Part shown: positions 1 through 7,549 of the stretch, piece by piece
Layout: each line of letters opens with the position of its first letter
Numbering within the stretch: position 1 is the stretch's first letter
Assembly: GCA_047639575.1 (NCBI GenBank)
Contig: JBLIOB010000090.1
Span: 1 to 14,376, forward strand
Direction: 5' to 3'
Origin: JBLIOB01 sp047639575
GTDB taxonomy: Bacteria; Bacteroidota; Bacteroidia; Flavobacteriales_D; Parvicellaceae
Length of the DNA: 14,376 nt
Made by a program: the position numbers and the translations under genes
The notes under the pieces: model-generated
The model's input: only the letters and a program-made list of their open reading frames with translations
The model's database searches: none
Told to the model about the DNA's origin: nothing

Positions 1-908
1 TTAAGATAATACATCGGACCACCATAAATAACCCCATTCTCATCTACTTCTCGATATTTCACTCCTAGTGTACACTCAACAAATTTTGTAGCCATCCCAA
101 TTAATCCAGCTATAATCATCCAGAAAGTGGCACCTGGACCACCTATAGATATAGCTACAGCAACTCCGGCTATGTTACCCAAACCAACGGTTGCAGACAA
201 AGCCGCAGTAAGGGCTTGAAAATGAGAAACTTCTCCCTCTCCCTCAATTCCTTCAATTCTAATCGTGTCTGGGTTGTCTCCATCCACTGTAGATACTGAA
301 TCAGAAGCCTCAGGGTGCTCCCCATGTTCTTCAAGGTCGTCATACTTTCCTCTCACAACACCTATTGCTGTGAAAAAGCCTGTTACATTGATAAGCTTAA
401 AATAAAACGTAAAGTAAAGTGCAGCTGCTACCAGCACTATTAATACCCATGGGATTTTGTATGATGGCGCAGAAGCTAATACACTAACTTGGCCAAGTTT
501 ATCAGCATCCATCTTAGCAATAATAAAGGACCCTCCCGTTATTCTAGCGCTTCCAAGATCACCTTTAAGTTCTTCACCTATCCTACCCTTAACTCCAAAT
601 TCCGAAAATGTAATAGAGTCACCTAATACGACTCTAGTATATCCAGCAGCCACCGAATCAATAAGATTCAATTCAAATGTCGTATCACTAGTTCCTATTG
701 GAATAGAGGCAAATATCCCGTCCACAAACCAACCTGTATAATTCCCAAATTGAACGTCAATTTTCTCTCCAAGCCCCTGCTCTTCATCTTCATCTTCTTG
801 AGAGTAACCTGTTGTAGAAACAGAAAAAACAAAAAGTGACATTATCACAATGACTATAACGCTCTTAATTGAGGAAGAGTGTTTGTACGAATGGTCGGTT
901 AGTTTCAT
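1..908 (-). CDS. AGCS-family sodium/alanine (amino-acid) symporter, 3' end beyond the window
   Basis: This encodes an inner-membrane carrier predicted to import alanine, glycine or a related amino acid with Na+. The 302 visible residues carry family signatures: GEVSHFQALTAALSATVGLG at about 225-244, GGPGATFWM at 256-264 and GGPMYY near the window edge. The start is ATG at 908, overlapping the upstream stop as ATGA. Residues 1-36 look like a signal peptide or first membrane segment, followed by an acidic stretch (QEDEDEEQ, 37-44), a soluble-looking region to about 150, and a membrane segment near 153-175 (IPWVLIVLV). The first core motif therefore comes only after about 225 residues, far later than in typical family members, where I expect roughly 60-80. 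The reading frame stays open to base 3, so the remaining transmembrane core lies outside the window. Family assignment is secure; the substrate is inferred. Confidence 0.9.
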   Translation of the reverse strand, partial: MKLTDHSYKHSSSIKSVIVIVIMSLFVFSVSTTGYSQEDEDEEQGLGEKIDVQFGNYTGWFVDGIFASIPIGTSDTTFELNLIDSVAAGYTRVVLGDSITFSEFGVKGRIGEELKGDLGSARITGGSFIIAKMDADKLGQVSVLASAPSYKIPWVLIVLVAAALYFTFYFKLINVTGFFTAIGVVRGKYDDLEEHGEHPEASDSVSTVDGDNPDTIRIEGIEGEGEVSHFQALTAALSATVGLGNIAGVAVAISIGGPGATFWMIIAGLIGMATKFVECTLGVKYREVDENGVIYGGPMYYL

Positions 909-1825
909 AATTCTTTTTCTTTTAGCTGGGAATTAAGCATTTCCAGGCCTTCAGTAAACGATTTTGGTTTGTATCCTAATTCCTTTATCGCTTTATCGAT
1001 AACAAACCCTGTCCGTGGTGGACGTTTAGCTGCTTGATTTAAACTTGCAGATTTAATTGGCTTAACTATCGAAGTGTCTAAATTAAAGAATTCCCCGACT
1101 TTATAGACTAAATCCAGAATACTCATGGTTTCTTTTCCTGACAAATGGAAGATTCCCTTCGCTTTTTGATCCGCTATTAAAATGCAACCCGCTGCTAAAT
1201 CTTCCGCTAAAGTTGGAGAACGAAATTGATCGTCTACGACATTAATTGCCGACCCTTTCTCCATCGCTTGTTTCGCCCAAAGCACAACGTTGCTTCTGCT
1301 CATGTCTTCTACAAGTCCGTAAATGATAATCGTTCTAACAATGCTCCAATTTTTCAATTCACTCATTTCTACACTAAGCTCGGAGGCATATTTAGACCAA
1401 CCATAAAAACTAATTGGGTTGGGCTTATCTGTTTCAGCATAAGGTCCAGCTAGACCGTCAAAAACGAAGTCCGTAGACAATTGCATAAAATGTGAGTCAG
1501 TTATTGTACATGCCTCTACTAAGTATTCAACCGCTTTCACATTCAAGTTCCAGCAATCATCTTTTAATGTTTCACAGGCATCAACGTTTGTCATTGCCGC
1601 TGTATTGATAACAACGTCCGGACATTCTGATGTTATAACACGAAGCACTTCATCTCTATTGGTAATATCTAATTCTAGATAGCGGAAATCCCCTGATCCT
1701 GAAACTCGATTATCTCCTTTAGCAGTCGCAATCAATTCAAATTCTTTGTTATTTGTTAATTGATGTATCAGCTTTTGACCTAGTAAGCCATTCGACCCGG
1801 TAATGAGGATAGTTCTTTTGCTCAT
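905..1825 (-). CDS. RmlD-like NAD(P)-dependent sugar-nucleotide reductase (extended SDR)
   Basis: A 306-residue extended short-chain dehydrogenase/reductase of the RmlD substrate-binding family, in which dTDP-4-dehydrorhamnose reductase is the best-known member. It has the N-terminal Rossmann motif TGSNGLLG (G10, G13, G16), the segment QLSTDFVFDG (S117, T118) and the catalytic YGWSK (Y141, K145). Family-typical DQFRSPT follows near 199-205, with a KRPP segment near 267-270. The cytoplasmic enzyme probably reduces a keto group on a nucleotide sugar or a similar substrate. No rmlA, rmlB or rmlC gene is nearby, so true rhamnose synthesis is not supported and I give no symbol. ATG at 1825 directly abuts the TAA of the channel gene, and its own TGA overlaps the symporter start. 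The surrounding genes do not reveal its substrate. Confidence 0.85.
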   Translation of the reverse strand: MSKRTILITGSNGLLGQKLIHQLTNNKEFELIATAKGDNRVSGSGDFRYLELDITNRDEVLRVITSECPDVVINTAAMTNVDACETLKDDCWNLNVKAVEYLVEACTITDSHFMQLSTDFVFDGLAGPYAETDKPNPISFYGWSKYASELSVEMSELKNWSIVRTIIIYGLVEDMSRSNVVLWAKQAMEKGSAINVVDDQFRSPTLAEDLAAGCILIADQKAKGIFHLSGKETMSILDLVYKVGEFFNLDTSIVKPIKSASLNQAAKRPPRTGFVIDKAIKELGYKPKSFTEGLEMLNSQLKEKEL

Positions 1826-2848
1826 TTAGTTAATTCCGAAGATCCGGTTTAATCTGGTAATTTGTTCTGGTTTTCCAAGAACGATTAGCGTACTTCCTGC
1901 GACAATTTCTGTGTCCCAATCTGGATTAATAGTATAGTCTCCACTAGGTTTTTTAAACCCAATAATATTGCAACCCGTGTTGTATTTTTTATTCAAATCT
2001 GCCAATGTCTTATACTTAGCATCGCCCGGGATTTCATCAAACGATATAGCTTCTAAGGTAACATCAGACTCACCTTGGATACTAATATTGTCTAGGAATT
2101 CTATTACATCTGGCGTTATTACCAATGATGCCATGTGTGAACCCCCCAATGAATCAGGCATAATCACGTTGTTTGCACCAGCAATTTTCAACTTCTTAAC
2201 GGAAGATGATTTTGATGCTCTAGAAATAATTTTCAATCGTTTATTTATCTCTTTGGCCGTGAGAACCACGAATAAATTATCAGAATCTGAAGGTAAAGTA
2301 GTAATGATGGCTTTCGCTTTTTGGATCCCGGCTTTTTCCAAATCCTCATCAGTGGTAGCGTTCCCTTTCAAGTATGGAAATTGTTTTTCCAATTCAAACC
2401 GCTCAATAATTACAGGGTCTTGCTCAATTACCACAAACTTTTGTTTATGCGCAATTAACTGTGAAACTGCTTGATTTCCTACTCTTCCGTAACCACACAC
2501 TATTACGTGACCGTCAAGTTTATCTAGATCTTTTAACATTCGAAATTCTTTAAAGTACTTTTTATACTCCCCGCCAACAAGGTAAGAAGTTATAGATGTT
2601 AATGCATAGGCGAAAGTACCAAAACTTGTGATAATTAGAAATGCAGTAAACAACCTTCCATTATCTGAAAGTTCACCCACTTCATCAAAACCAGTGGTAG
2701 AAACCGTTAAGATAGTCATGTAAAAAGCATCGAAGAGCGTATATTCATCTTCGATATACAAGAACCCAACTGTGCCGATAACAATTATTAATACCAAGAG
2801 AAACAAGGCATAAAAAATCTTATAAAATAATTTAAAGTTTAATAACAT
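1826..2848 (-). CDS. Two-TM potassium channel with RCK (TrkA-N/TrkA-C) domains
   Basis: A 340-residue ion-channel protein. Residues 1-32 form the first membrane helix. A pore helix and filter follow (about 38-57), then a second helix (about 65-92). A cytoplasmic RCK/TrkA-N Rossmann domain starts at about 113 (VIVCGYGRVG, glycines 119, 121 and 124, with the acidic VIEQDP after the second strand). An RCK_C domain occupies about residues 265-335. This is the MthK-like layout, in which a tetramer conducts K+ and the RCK ring gates it in response to a ligand. The filter reads TTGFDE (51-56) where canonical channels have TVGYGD, so the second glycine is replaced by aspartate. Ion selectivity is therefore uncertain. 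The gene lies 13 bases after the PspC gene and its TAA touches the next start. The channel fold is clear; ligand and ion are inferred. Confidence 0.88.
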   Translation of the reverse strand: MLLNFKLFYKIFYALFLLVLIIVIGTVGFLYIEDEYTLFDAFYMTILTVSTTGFDEVGELSDNGRLFTAFLIITSFGTFAYALTSITSYLVGGEYKKYFKEFRMLKDLDKLDGHVIVCGYGRVGNQAVSQLIAHKQKFVVIEQDPVIIERFELEKQFPYLKGNATTDEDLEKAGIQKAKAIITTLPSDSDNLFVVLTAKEINKRLKIISRASKSSSVKKLKIAGANNVIMPDSLGGSHMASLVITPDVIEFLDNISIQGESDVTLEAISFDEIPGDAKYKTLADLNKKYNTGCNIIGFKKPSGDYTINPDWDTEIVAGSTLIVLGKPEQITRLNRIFGIN

Positions 2849-2861
2849 TTAACCTATGATT

Positions 2862-3089
2862 TTAGAGATCCCAAATACTTTTTCTCTTGCGGCTAAATTT
2901 AAAGAATTTTTTGTGTTCTAGGATGAATGCCATGATGAGATAAATGACAATCGGTGAACCAAAGGTTAAAAACGAAACATAGATGAAAAATAATCTTATT
3001 CCTCCTACTTTGATTCCTAGTTTATTGCCCCACCATTCGCAGACCCCGAAGGTTTTTTTCTCAAAGTATGCGAGAATGTTACGAATCAT
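2862..3089 (-). CDS. Small PspC-domain membrane protein
   Basis: A 75-residue protein consisting of essentially one PspC domain. It shows the family pattern of a short amphipathic start, a GVCEWWGNKLGI segment (16-27, equivalent to GVcaGLaeylGi), a VGGIRLFF segment (28-35) and a hydrophobic hairpin to about residue 57 (VSFLTFGSPIVIYLIMAFIL). A basic tail follows (KKFFKFSRKRK). In other bacteria PspC domains sit in the inner membrane and take part in phage-shock envelope-stress signalling, but many stand-alone copies like this one have no known job. No pspA or pspB gene is present here. The start is ATG at 3089, overlapping the DUF2851 stop as ATGA, so translation is probably coupled to that gene. 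Function beyond membrane location is not supported. Confidence 0.82.
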   Translation of the reverse strand: MIRNILAYFEKKTFGVCEWWGNKLGIKVGGIRLFFIYVSFLTFGSPIVIYLIMAFILEHKKFFKFSRKRKSIWDL

Positions 3090-4339
3090 CTATTCAATAT
3101 TGTTTTAGAGCTGAGGCCGCAATTTAAGCATTTTTTAGCAGAGCAGTACTCCTGATAAAGTTGGATCAATGCCTGCGAATCATATGCATTGGCATTCTCT
3201 ACTCCAACGGAATTCCATATTCGTGTAATTTTATTGTTCTCGCTTTTCACTTCTTCTAAAATTGCTTTTGATCTTTCAATTATAACTTGATCGGACAAAT
3301 GTCTTCCATATAGGTACATTATAGGAACAACGACATTAATCACTAACACTCGTAAAACAGATGAACCTAAACTAATCTTAGAATTAGATTTAGACCCCAT
3401 ACTTGGGTCGGTTGTTACTTCGATTGTAAACAGATCTGAAATATCTTTTACAGAGTTTGACTCAATAATGGATCTAAATAAATTTTTTCGTTGCGCCAAT
3501 ACAGAGGTTAACTGGAACAACCTCTTGGTTGGAAAATTAGCAGGTCTCATTCTTGAAAATTTCATTTGAAAATAATTTGGCACCAAATTATACTTCAACT
3601 TTTGATACTCATATTCTCCATCCAATTCTCTCATGTGACTGTTATCTGCTTTATCGAGAAGGTTGGATTGACCGAAATAAATTGCCTCCAGTATAAATGG
3701 GTCATTTCCAATTTTTCTTACATACTTTAAGGGGACAGATTTTGCTAAATCATAAAAATTATCTGCATTCACACCCATGGCCGAATATTTAAACAAAAAC
3801 TGGTAAAATGTTTCTTCCCAATCATTCTTGTTTTCAGAAAGAACAGCTTTCATCTGATCCGTTTTTCGATCTAGTCTTTCAGCAAACATTCGATCTTTCA
3901 AACTATTCCAAAGAAAACTATTGACTCTATTTAACTGGTTTTGACACGGCACTAGAGACTTGGACTCCATCAACCCCTTATAAGTCTGGAGCAATTCATC
4001 ATCAACTAATGATTTTAATTCTAACGTTGGAATAGGTTGATTGCTAGTGTTATAGATTTGGACATCATTGGTATAAACAACATGCAAAATTACATTGTCA
4101 TACATTCTACTTTCGGAATGCTTATGAGCGTTCCAGTGGGACCCATTAATATGGATCTCGATGCTTCCTGCGAATTCTACACCATTCAATACAATTCTTC
4201 CTTCCAAGAAATCTGGTCCTTGATTATCATTTAAGGTACCAAAATTTAGAATCTCGAGATTACTGTCGTCACTCGTTTTTAAACCCCTTGACGGGATCAC
4301 TTTCATTTTCCAGATGTACTGTAATAAATCTTCTTTCAT
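3086..4339 (-). CDS. DUF2851 family protein of unknown function
   Basis: A 417-residue protein with no assigned function that I recognise as DUF2851, a family found mainly in Bacteroidota. The conserved N-terminal part reads DNQGPDF (38-44), then SIEIHI (59-64), SHWNAHKH (67-74) and VILHVVYTND (83-92). The order GPD, then a hydrophobic strand, then E-x-H, then W..H.H recalls PD-(D/E)xK-type nuclease cores, but this is only pattern resemblance. The C-terminus holds three cysteines (C399, C404, C407) that could bind a metal. The middle is probably helical, with no signal peptide or membrane segment seen, so a cytoplasmic location is likely. A 42-base gap separates it from pyrF and contains a hairpin that reaches the first base of its ATG. 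Its TGA overlaps the PspC gene start. Confidence 0.82.
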   Translation of the reverse strand: MKEDLLQYIWKMKVIPSRGLKTSDDSNLEILNFGTLNDNQGPDFLEGRIVLNGVEFAGSIEIHINGSHWNAHKHSESRMYDNVILHVVYTNDVQIYNTSNQPIPTLELKSLVDDELLQTYKGLMESKSLVPCQNQLNRVNSFLWNSLKDRMFAERLDRKTDQMKAVLSENKNDWEETFYQFLFKYSAMGVNADNFYDLAKSVPLKYVRKIGNDPFILEAIYFGQSNLLDKADNSHMRELDGEYEYQKLKYNLVPNYFQMKFSRMRPANFPTKRLFQLTSVLAQRKNLFRSIIESNSVKDISDLFTIEVTTDPSMGSKSNSKISLGSSVLRVLVINVVVPIMYLYGRHLSDQVIIERSKAILEEVKSENNKITRIWNSVGVENANAYDSQALIQLYQEYCSAKKCLNCGLSSKTILNR

Positions 4340-4362
4340 TCTGCAATTAGACCCTTGCAGAA
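4339..4362 (-). promoter_or_regulatory. Perfect 8-bp hairpin abutting the DUF2851 start codon
   Basis: On the transcribed strand TTCTGCAA and TTGCAGAA form a perfect 8-bp inverted repeat with an 8-base loop, GGGTCTAA. The last base of the second arm is the A of the DUF2851 ATG. There is no T run after it, so it does not look like an intrinsic terminator. The loop bases GGTCT are also complementary to AGACC at 4377-4381, just after the pyrF stop, allowing a pseudoknot or an alternative pairing. A role in controlling translation initiation, or an RNA-processing site between pyrF and DUF2851, is inference. Confidence 0.4.
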
Positions 4363-4381
4363 CGTAATCTATTTGAGGTCT

Positions 4382-5203
4382 CTAAATTAATTTCGCATCA
4401 AGCAAAATTTGCTCCATCGAGGATTGAAGTTCCCGAGCACTGGCTCTAGCTTTTTCGGCAAAATCAGTGGCTGAAGAAGAATAAATTATGCCTCTCGAAG
4501 AGTTGACCAAAAGGCCACAAGTTTCGTTTAAACCATATTTCGCTACCTCTTCTAAACTACCACCTTGAGCTCCTACGCCCGGAATCAACAAGAAAGAATC
4601 AGCCACAATTTCCCGAATCCCCGTTAGCAGTTCAGCCCGTGTCGCTCCAACAACATACATGAGATTGTGACTGTTCCCCCATTCCGTAGATTTTTTGAGC
4701 ACTGTTTGATATAAAGGAGTTCCATTCGCATCTTTAATCAATTGGAAATCTAAACCTCCTGCATTGGATGTTAACGCGAGCATGATCACCCATTTCCCTT
4801 GATGATTTAGAAAAGGAGTTACGGAATCGTTGCCCATATATGGTGCTACGGTTACCGAATCGAAATTATAAGTATCGAAGAAAGTGTTTGCATAATAAAG
4901 AGATGTATTTCCGATATCGCCTCTTTTTGCATCTGCAATCGTGAAGATCTCTGACGGAATATATTCCATGGTCTTTTGCAACGTGTCCCAACCTTTAGAC
5001 CCTAGCATTTCATAAAATGCAATATTAGGTTTGTATGCCACACACAAATCTTTAGTCGCATCTATGATTTGTTTATTGAATTCTAAAATAGGATCATCAT
5101 GTTCCAGCAGATGAGTTGGAATCTTTTTCAAATCAGAATCTAACCCAATACACAGAAATGACTTTTTTTTCTGAATTTGTTGAAATAGTTCAAGCTTGGT
5201 CAT
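4382..5203 (-). CDS. pyrF: Orotidine 5'-phosphate decarboxylase
   Basis: This enzyme decarboxylates OMP to UMP, the last step of de novo pyrimidine synthesis, in the cytoplasm. The catalytic motif DAKRGDIGNTS is at 91-101, with the D-K-x-x-D arrangement D91, K93 and D96. FLCIGLDSD (16-24) forms the first strand, LTSNAGG the phosphate-side region, and PGVGAQGGS the late glycine-rich phosphate-binding loop. At 273 residues it belongs to the longer type 2 PyrF group rather than the roughly 230-240 residue E. coli type. The ATG at 5203 shares a base with the prfA stop (TAATG), so its translation is probably coupled to prfA. It ends with TAG, then 42 bases precede DUF2851. Grouping with purM places purine and pyrimidine genes in one transcript. 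Confidence 0.96.
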   Translation of the reverse strand: MTKLELFQQIQKKKSFLCIGLDSDLKKIPTHLLEHDDPILEFNKQIIDATKDLCVAYKPNIAFYEMLGSKGWDTLQKTMEYIPSEIFTIADAKRGDIGNTSLYYANTFFDTYNFDSVTVAPYMGNDSVTPFLNHQGKWVIMLALTSNAGGLDFQLIKDANGTPLYQTVLKKSTEWGNSHNLMYVVGATRAELLTGIREIVADSFLLIPGVGAQGGSLEEVAKYGLNETCGLLVNSSRGIIYSSSATDFAEKARASARELQSSMEQILLDAKLI

Positions 5204-6282
5204 TATTGATCATCTTCTCCTTTAAGTTTCTCTGCGTTTTCAGCTATCTTCAATGCATCAATCATATCCGCGATATCACCATTCATAAAATGTGATAAAT
5301 TGTACATGGTTTTACCAATTCGATGGTCAGTAATTCTCCCTTGCGGATAATTGTAAGTTCTAATTTTAGCTGATCTATCACCTGTCGAGACTAATGATTT
5401 CCTATGAGCAGATCGTTCTGCTTGTGCTTTATCTACTTCAACTTGATACATTCTTGATCTTAGAATGGACAATGCTTTTTCGAAATTTTTATGTTGAGAT
5501 CGACCATCTTGGCATTCTGAAACAATGCCAGTTGGTAAATGCGTTAATCTAACCGCTGATTCCGTTTTATTAACGTGCTGACCACCCGCTCCAGATGCAC
5601 GATAAGTATCTCTTCGAACATCAGCCATATTAAGATCTATATCGACCTCCTCCGCTTCTGGCATTACAGCAACAGTAATTGCTGAAGTATGCACTCTTCC
5701 TTGAGATTCCGTTTCTGGAACTCGCTGCACTCGGTGAACGCCAGACTCAAATTTAAGAACTCCGTATACTCCTTCTCCACTAACAGACATCACTACTTCT
5801 TTATAACCTTTAGTGCCTTCACTAGAGTAATCTATATCTGATTTCCATCCGATGGATTTGAAGTACATCGTGTACATTCGGTAGATGTCTTCAACAAATA
5901 TGCAGGCTTCATCTCCACCAGTGCCGGCTCTTAATTCAATAATAACGTTCTTGTCGTCTTCAGGATCTTTAGGAATAAGGAGCATTTTAATTTCCTCATC
6001 CATTTCTAGTTTTCTTGACAAAAATCCATCAAGTTCTTCCTTGGCCATTTCCTTAAACTCAGGATCCGTTTCCGTTTTAATAATTTCTTTGGACGAGTCT
6101 ATATTCTCTAATGTATTCTTGTACTCAAAATAAACTGTAACGATTGGCTCCAAGTCTTTATACTCCTTGCTAAGCTTAACATATCGCTTCATATCGGAAA
6201 TAATATCCGGATCCACAATGAGCTTTGCCACCTCTTCTCTTCGGATATTAATTGCACTAAGTTTACTTAAAAGTCCGCTCAT
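5203..6282 (-). CDS. prfA: Peptide chain release factor 1
   Basis: RF1 recognises UAA and UAG in the ribosomal A site and triggers release of the finished peptide. The 359-residue length matches the family. Diagnostic segments are ELRAGTGGDEA (116-126), the stop-codon-reading P-x-T tripeptide as P189-E190-T191 in RVPETESQGRVHTS, and the catalytic GGQ (233-235) in GAGGQHVNKTESAVRLTHLP. RF2 would carry SPF instead of PxT and is normally made by programmed frameshift; neither feature is seen here. The E in the middle of the tripeptide is a mild variant of the usual A or V. The start ATG at 6282 lies one base after the purM stop (TAATATG), and its TAA overlaps the pyrF start. All junctions suggest one transcript with coupled translation. 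Confidence 0.97.
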   Translation of the reverse strand: MSGLLSKLSAINIRREEVAKLIVDPDIISDMKRYVKLSKEYKDLEPIVTVYFEYKNTLENIDSSKEIIKTETDPEFKEMAKEELDGFLSRKLEMDEEIKMLLIPKDPEDDKNVIIELRAGTGGDEACIFVEDIYRMYTMYFKSIGWKSDIDYSSEGTKGYKEVVMSVSGEGVYGVLKFESGVHRVQRVPETESQGRVHTSAITVAVMPEAEEVDIDLNMADVRRDTYRASGAGGQHVNKTESAVRLTHLPTGIVSECQDGRSQHKNFEKALSILRSRMYQVEVDKAQAERSAHRKSLVSTGDRSAKIRTYNYPQGRITDHRIGKTMYNLSHFMNGDIADMIDALKIAENAEKLKGEDDQ

Positions 6283-6283
6283 A

Positions 6284-7453
6284 TTATTTATATATGAATT
6301 CCCCGTGTTCTGAACGGATTGTTAATTTTTTCTCTCCAGCTTCAACTCTCCCAACAATCTGGGCATCCACATTGAAAGATTCTGAAATCTTAATGACTTC
6401 ATTTGCTAATTCTTTTGGAAGATAAATCTCCATTCGATGCCCCATATTAAATACTTTGTACATTTCTTCCCAATCAGTTCCTGATTCAGATTGGATTAAA
6501 TTGAACAAAGGTGGAGTAGCGAACAACTTATCTTTTATAATATGATTCTCGCTAATAAAATGTAGAATTTTTGTTTGAGCTCCTCCGCTGCAGTGAACCA
6601 TCCCATGAATATCTTCGCGATGAGACTCTAATATTTTTGCGATGATTGGAGCATATGTTCTGGTTGGAGACAGCACCAATTTTCCAGCGTCCAAAGGCAC
6701 GCCTTCCACTTTAGATAATAGTTCTTTTGAACCTGAGTAAACTAGATCTTCAGGAACGCTTGGATCGAAACTTTCTGGGTATTTAGACTTTAATGTTTTT
6801 GAAAACACATCGTGCCTAGCTGAGGTTAAACCATTACTACCCATTCCTCCGTTATATTCGGATTCATAAGTAGCCATACCCGATGAACTTAGACCGACAA
6901 TAACATCTCCTGCTTGAATATTGCCATTATCAATTACCTCAGACCTTTTCATTCTAGCAATTACGGTACTGTCAACTATGATTGTTCTTACTAAGTCACC
7001 AACATCTGCTGTTTCACCGCCCGTTGACTTAATTGACACTCCATGCTTTTCTAATTCCGTGAGCAACTCTTCTGTACCATTAATGATGGCAGAGAGCACA
7101 TCTCCAGTAATGAGGTTCTTATTTCGACCAATTGTGCTTGAGAGTAATATATTATCGACTGCTCCTACGCAAATCAAATCATCAACGTTCATGATTAGGG
7201 CGTCTTGAGCGATACCTTTCCATACTGAAACATCTCCCGTCTCTTTCCAATACATATACGCAAGAGAAGACTTTGTGCCTGCACCATCTGCGTGCATAAC
7301 GATACAATACTCTTCATCTCCAGTTAAGTAATCGGGAACAATTTTACAGAAGGCTTTTGGAAAAAGTCCTTTGTCTACGTTTTTGATCGCAGCATGAACA
7401 TCCTCTTTACCTGCTGAAACACCCCTTGCATTATATCTCGTTTCTACTGCCAT
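6284..7453 (-). CDS. purM: Phosphoribosylformylglycinamidine cyclo-ligase (AIR synthase)
   Basis: PurM uses ATP to close FGAM to AIR, the fifth step of purine synthesis. The ATP-binding motif HADGAGTKSS (54-63) and the following WKGIAQDALIMNVDDL segment are characteristic of the AIR synthase family. A later STGGETADVGD stretch and a glycine-rich GLSSSGMATYESEYNGG region also fit. At 389 residues it is longer than E. coli PurM (345), and its N-terminus reads YNARGVSAGKEDVH rather than the classic Y-x-x-A-G-V. I recall this variant as usual for Bacteroidota, so I keep the purM call, with a related AIR-synthase paralogue as the alternative. It is the first gene of the eight-gene run. Its ATG lies only about ten bases downstream of the U tract of the preceding gene's terminator, which leaves little room for a leader. 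Confidence 0.88.
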   Translation of the reverse strand: MAVETRYNARGVSAGKEDVHAAIKNVDKGLFPKAFCKIVPDYLTGDEEYCIVMHADGAGTKSSLAYMYWKETGDVSVWKGIAQDALIMNVDDLICVGAVDNILLSSTIGRNKNLITGDVLSAIINGTEELLTELEKHGVSIKSTGGETADVGDLVRTIIVDSTVIARMKRSEVIDNGNIQAGDVIVGLSSSGMATYESEYNGGMGSNGLTSARHDVFSKTLKSKYPESFDPSVPEDLVYSGSKELLSKVEGVPLDAGKLVLSPTRTYAPIIAKILESHREDIHGMVHCSGGAQTKILHFISENHIIKDKLFATPPLFNLIQSESGTDWEEMYKVFNMGHRMEIYLPKELANEVIKISESFNVDAQIVGRVEAGEKKLTIRSEHGEFIYK

Positions 7454-7461
7454 TGTATTAG

Positions 7462-7469
7462 CAAAAATA
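7462..7469 (-). promoter_or_regulatory. Candidate Bacteroidota -7 element in front of purM
   Basis: The minus strand reads TATTTTTG, a full match to the Bacteroidota sigma-A -7 consensus TAnnTTTG, eight bases before the purM ATG. It falls inside the T-rich tail of the terminator just upstream. No TTG was seen at the expected -33 distance (the nearest is a TTC in the hairpin), and transcription from here would give a nearly leaderless mRNA. The match may simply be a by-product of the T run. Confidence 0.25.
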
Positions 7470-7523
7470 AAAAAAGTCTTTCTTCGAATCCAGTTAGCTC
7501 ACCGGATTCGAAAAAAGACTTTT
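7462..7523 (-). terminator. Rho-independent terminator after the PorE/OmpA-like gene
   Basis: The arms at 7504-7523 and 7472-7491 form a 20-bp stem with a 12-base loop, followed on the minus strand by TTTTTTTATTTTT. The single arm difference makes a G-U wobble in minus-strand RNA but an A-C mismatch in plus-strand RNA, so it is adapted to terminate minus-strand transcription. It starts about 27 bases after the stop of the upstream gene. Confidence 0.88.
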
Positions 7524-7549
7524 AACAAATCTTATTAGGTTATGAACTA

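Noticed and set aside
905..1825. Calling the reductase rmlD of a rhamnose pathway
   Set aside because: The family fits, but no rmlA, rmlB, rmlC or glycosyltransferase genes are nearby, so the substrate is unknown.
1968..2474. Plus-strand open frame of about 168 codons opposite the RCK domain
   Set aside because: Shadow of the channel gene, whose Rossmann and pore motifs are unambiguous.
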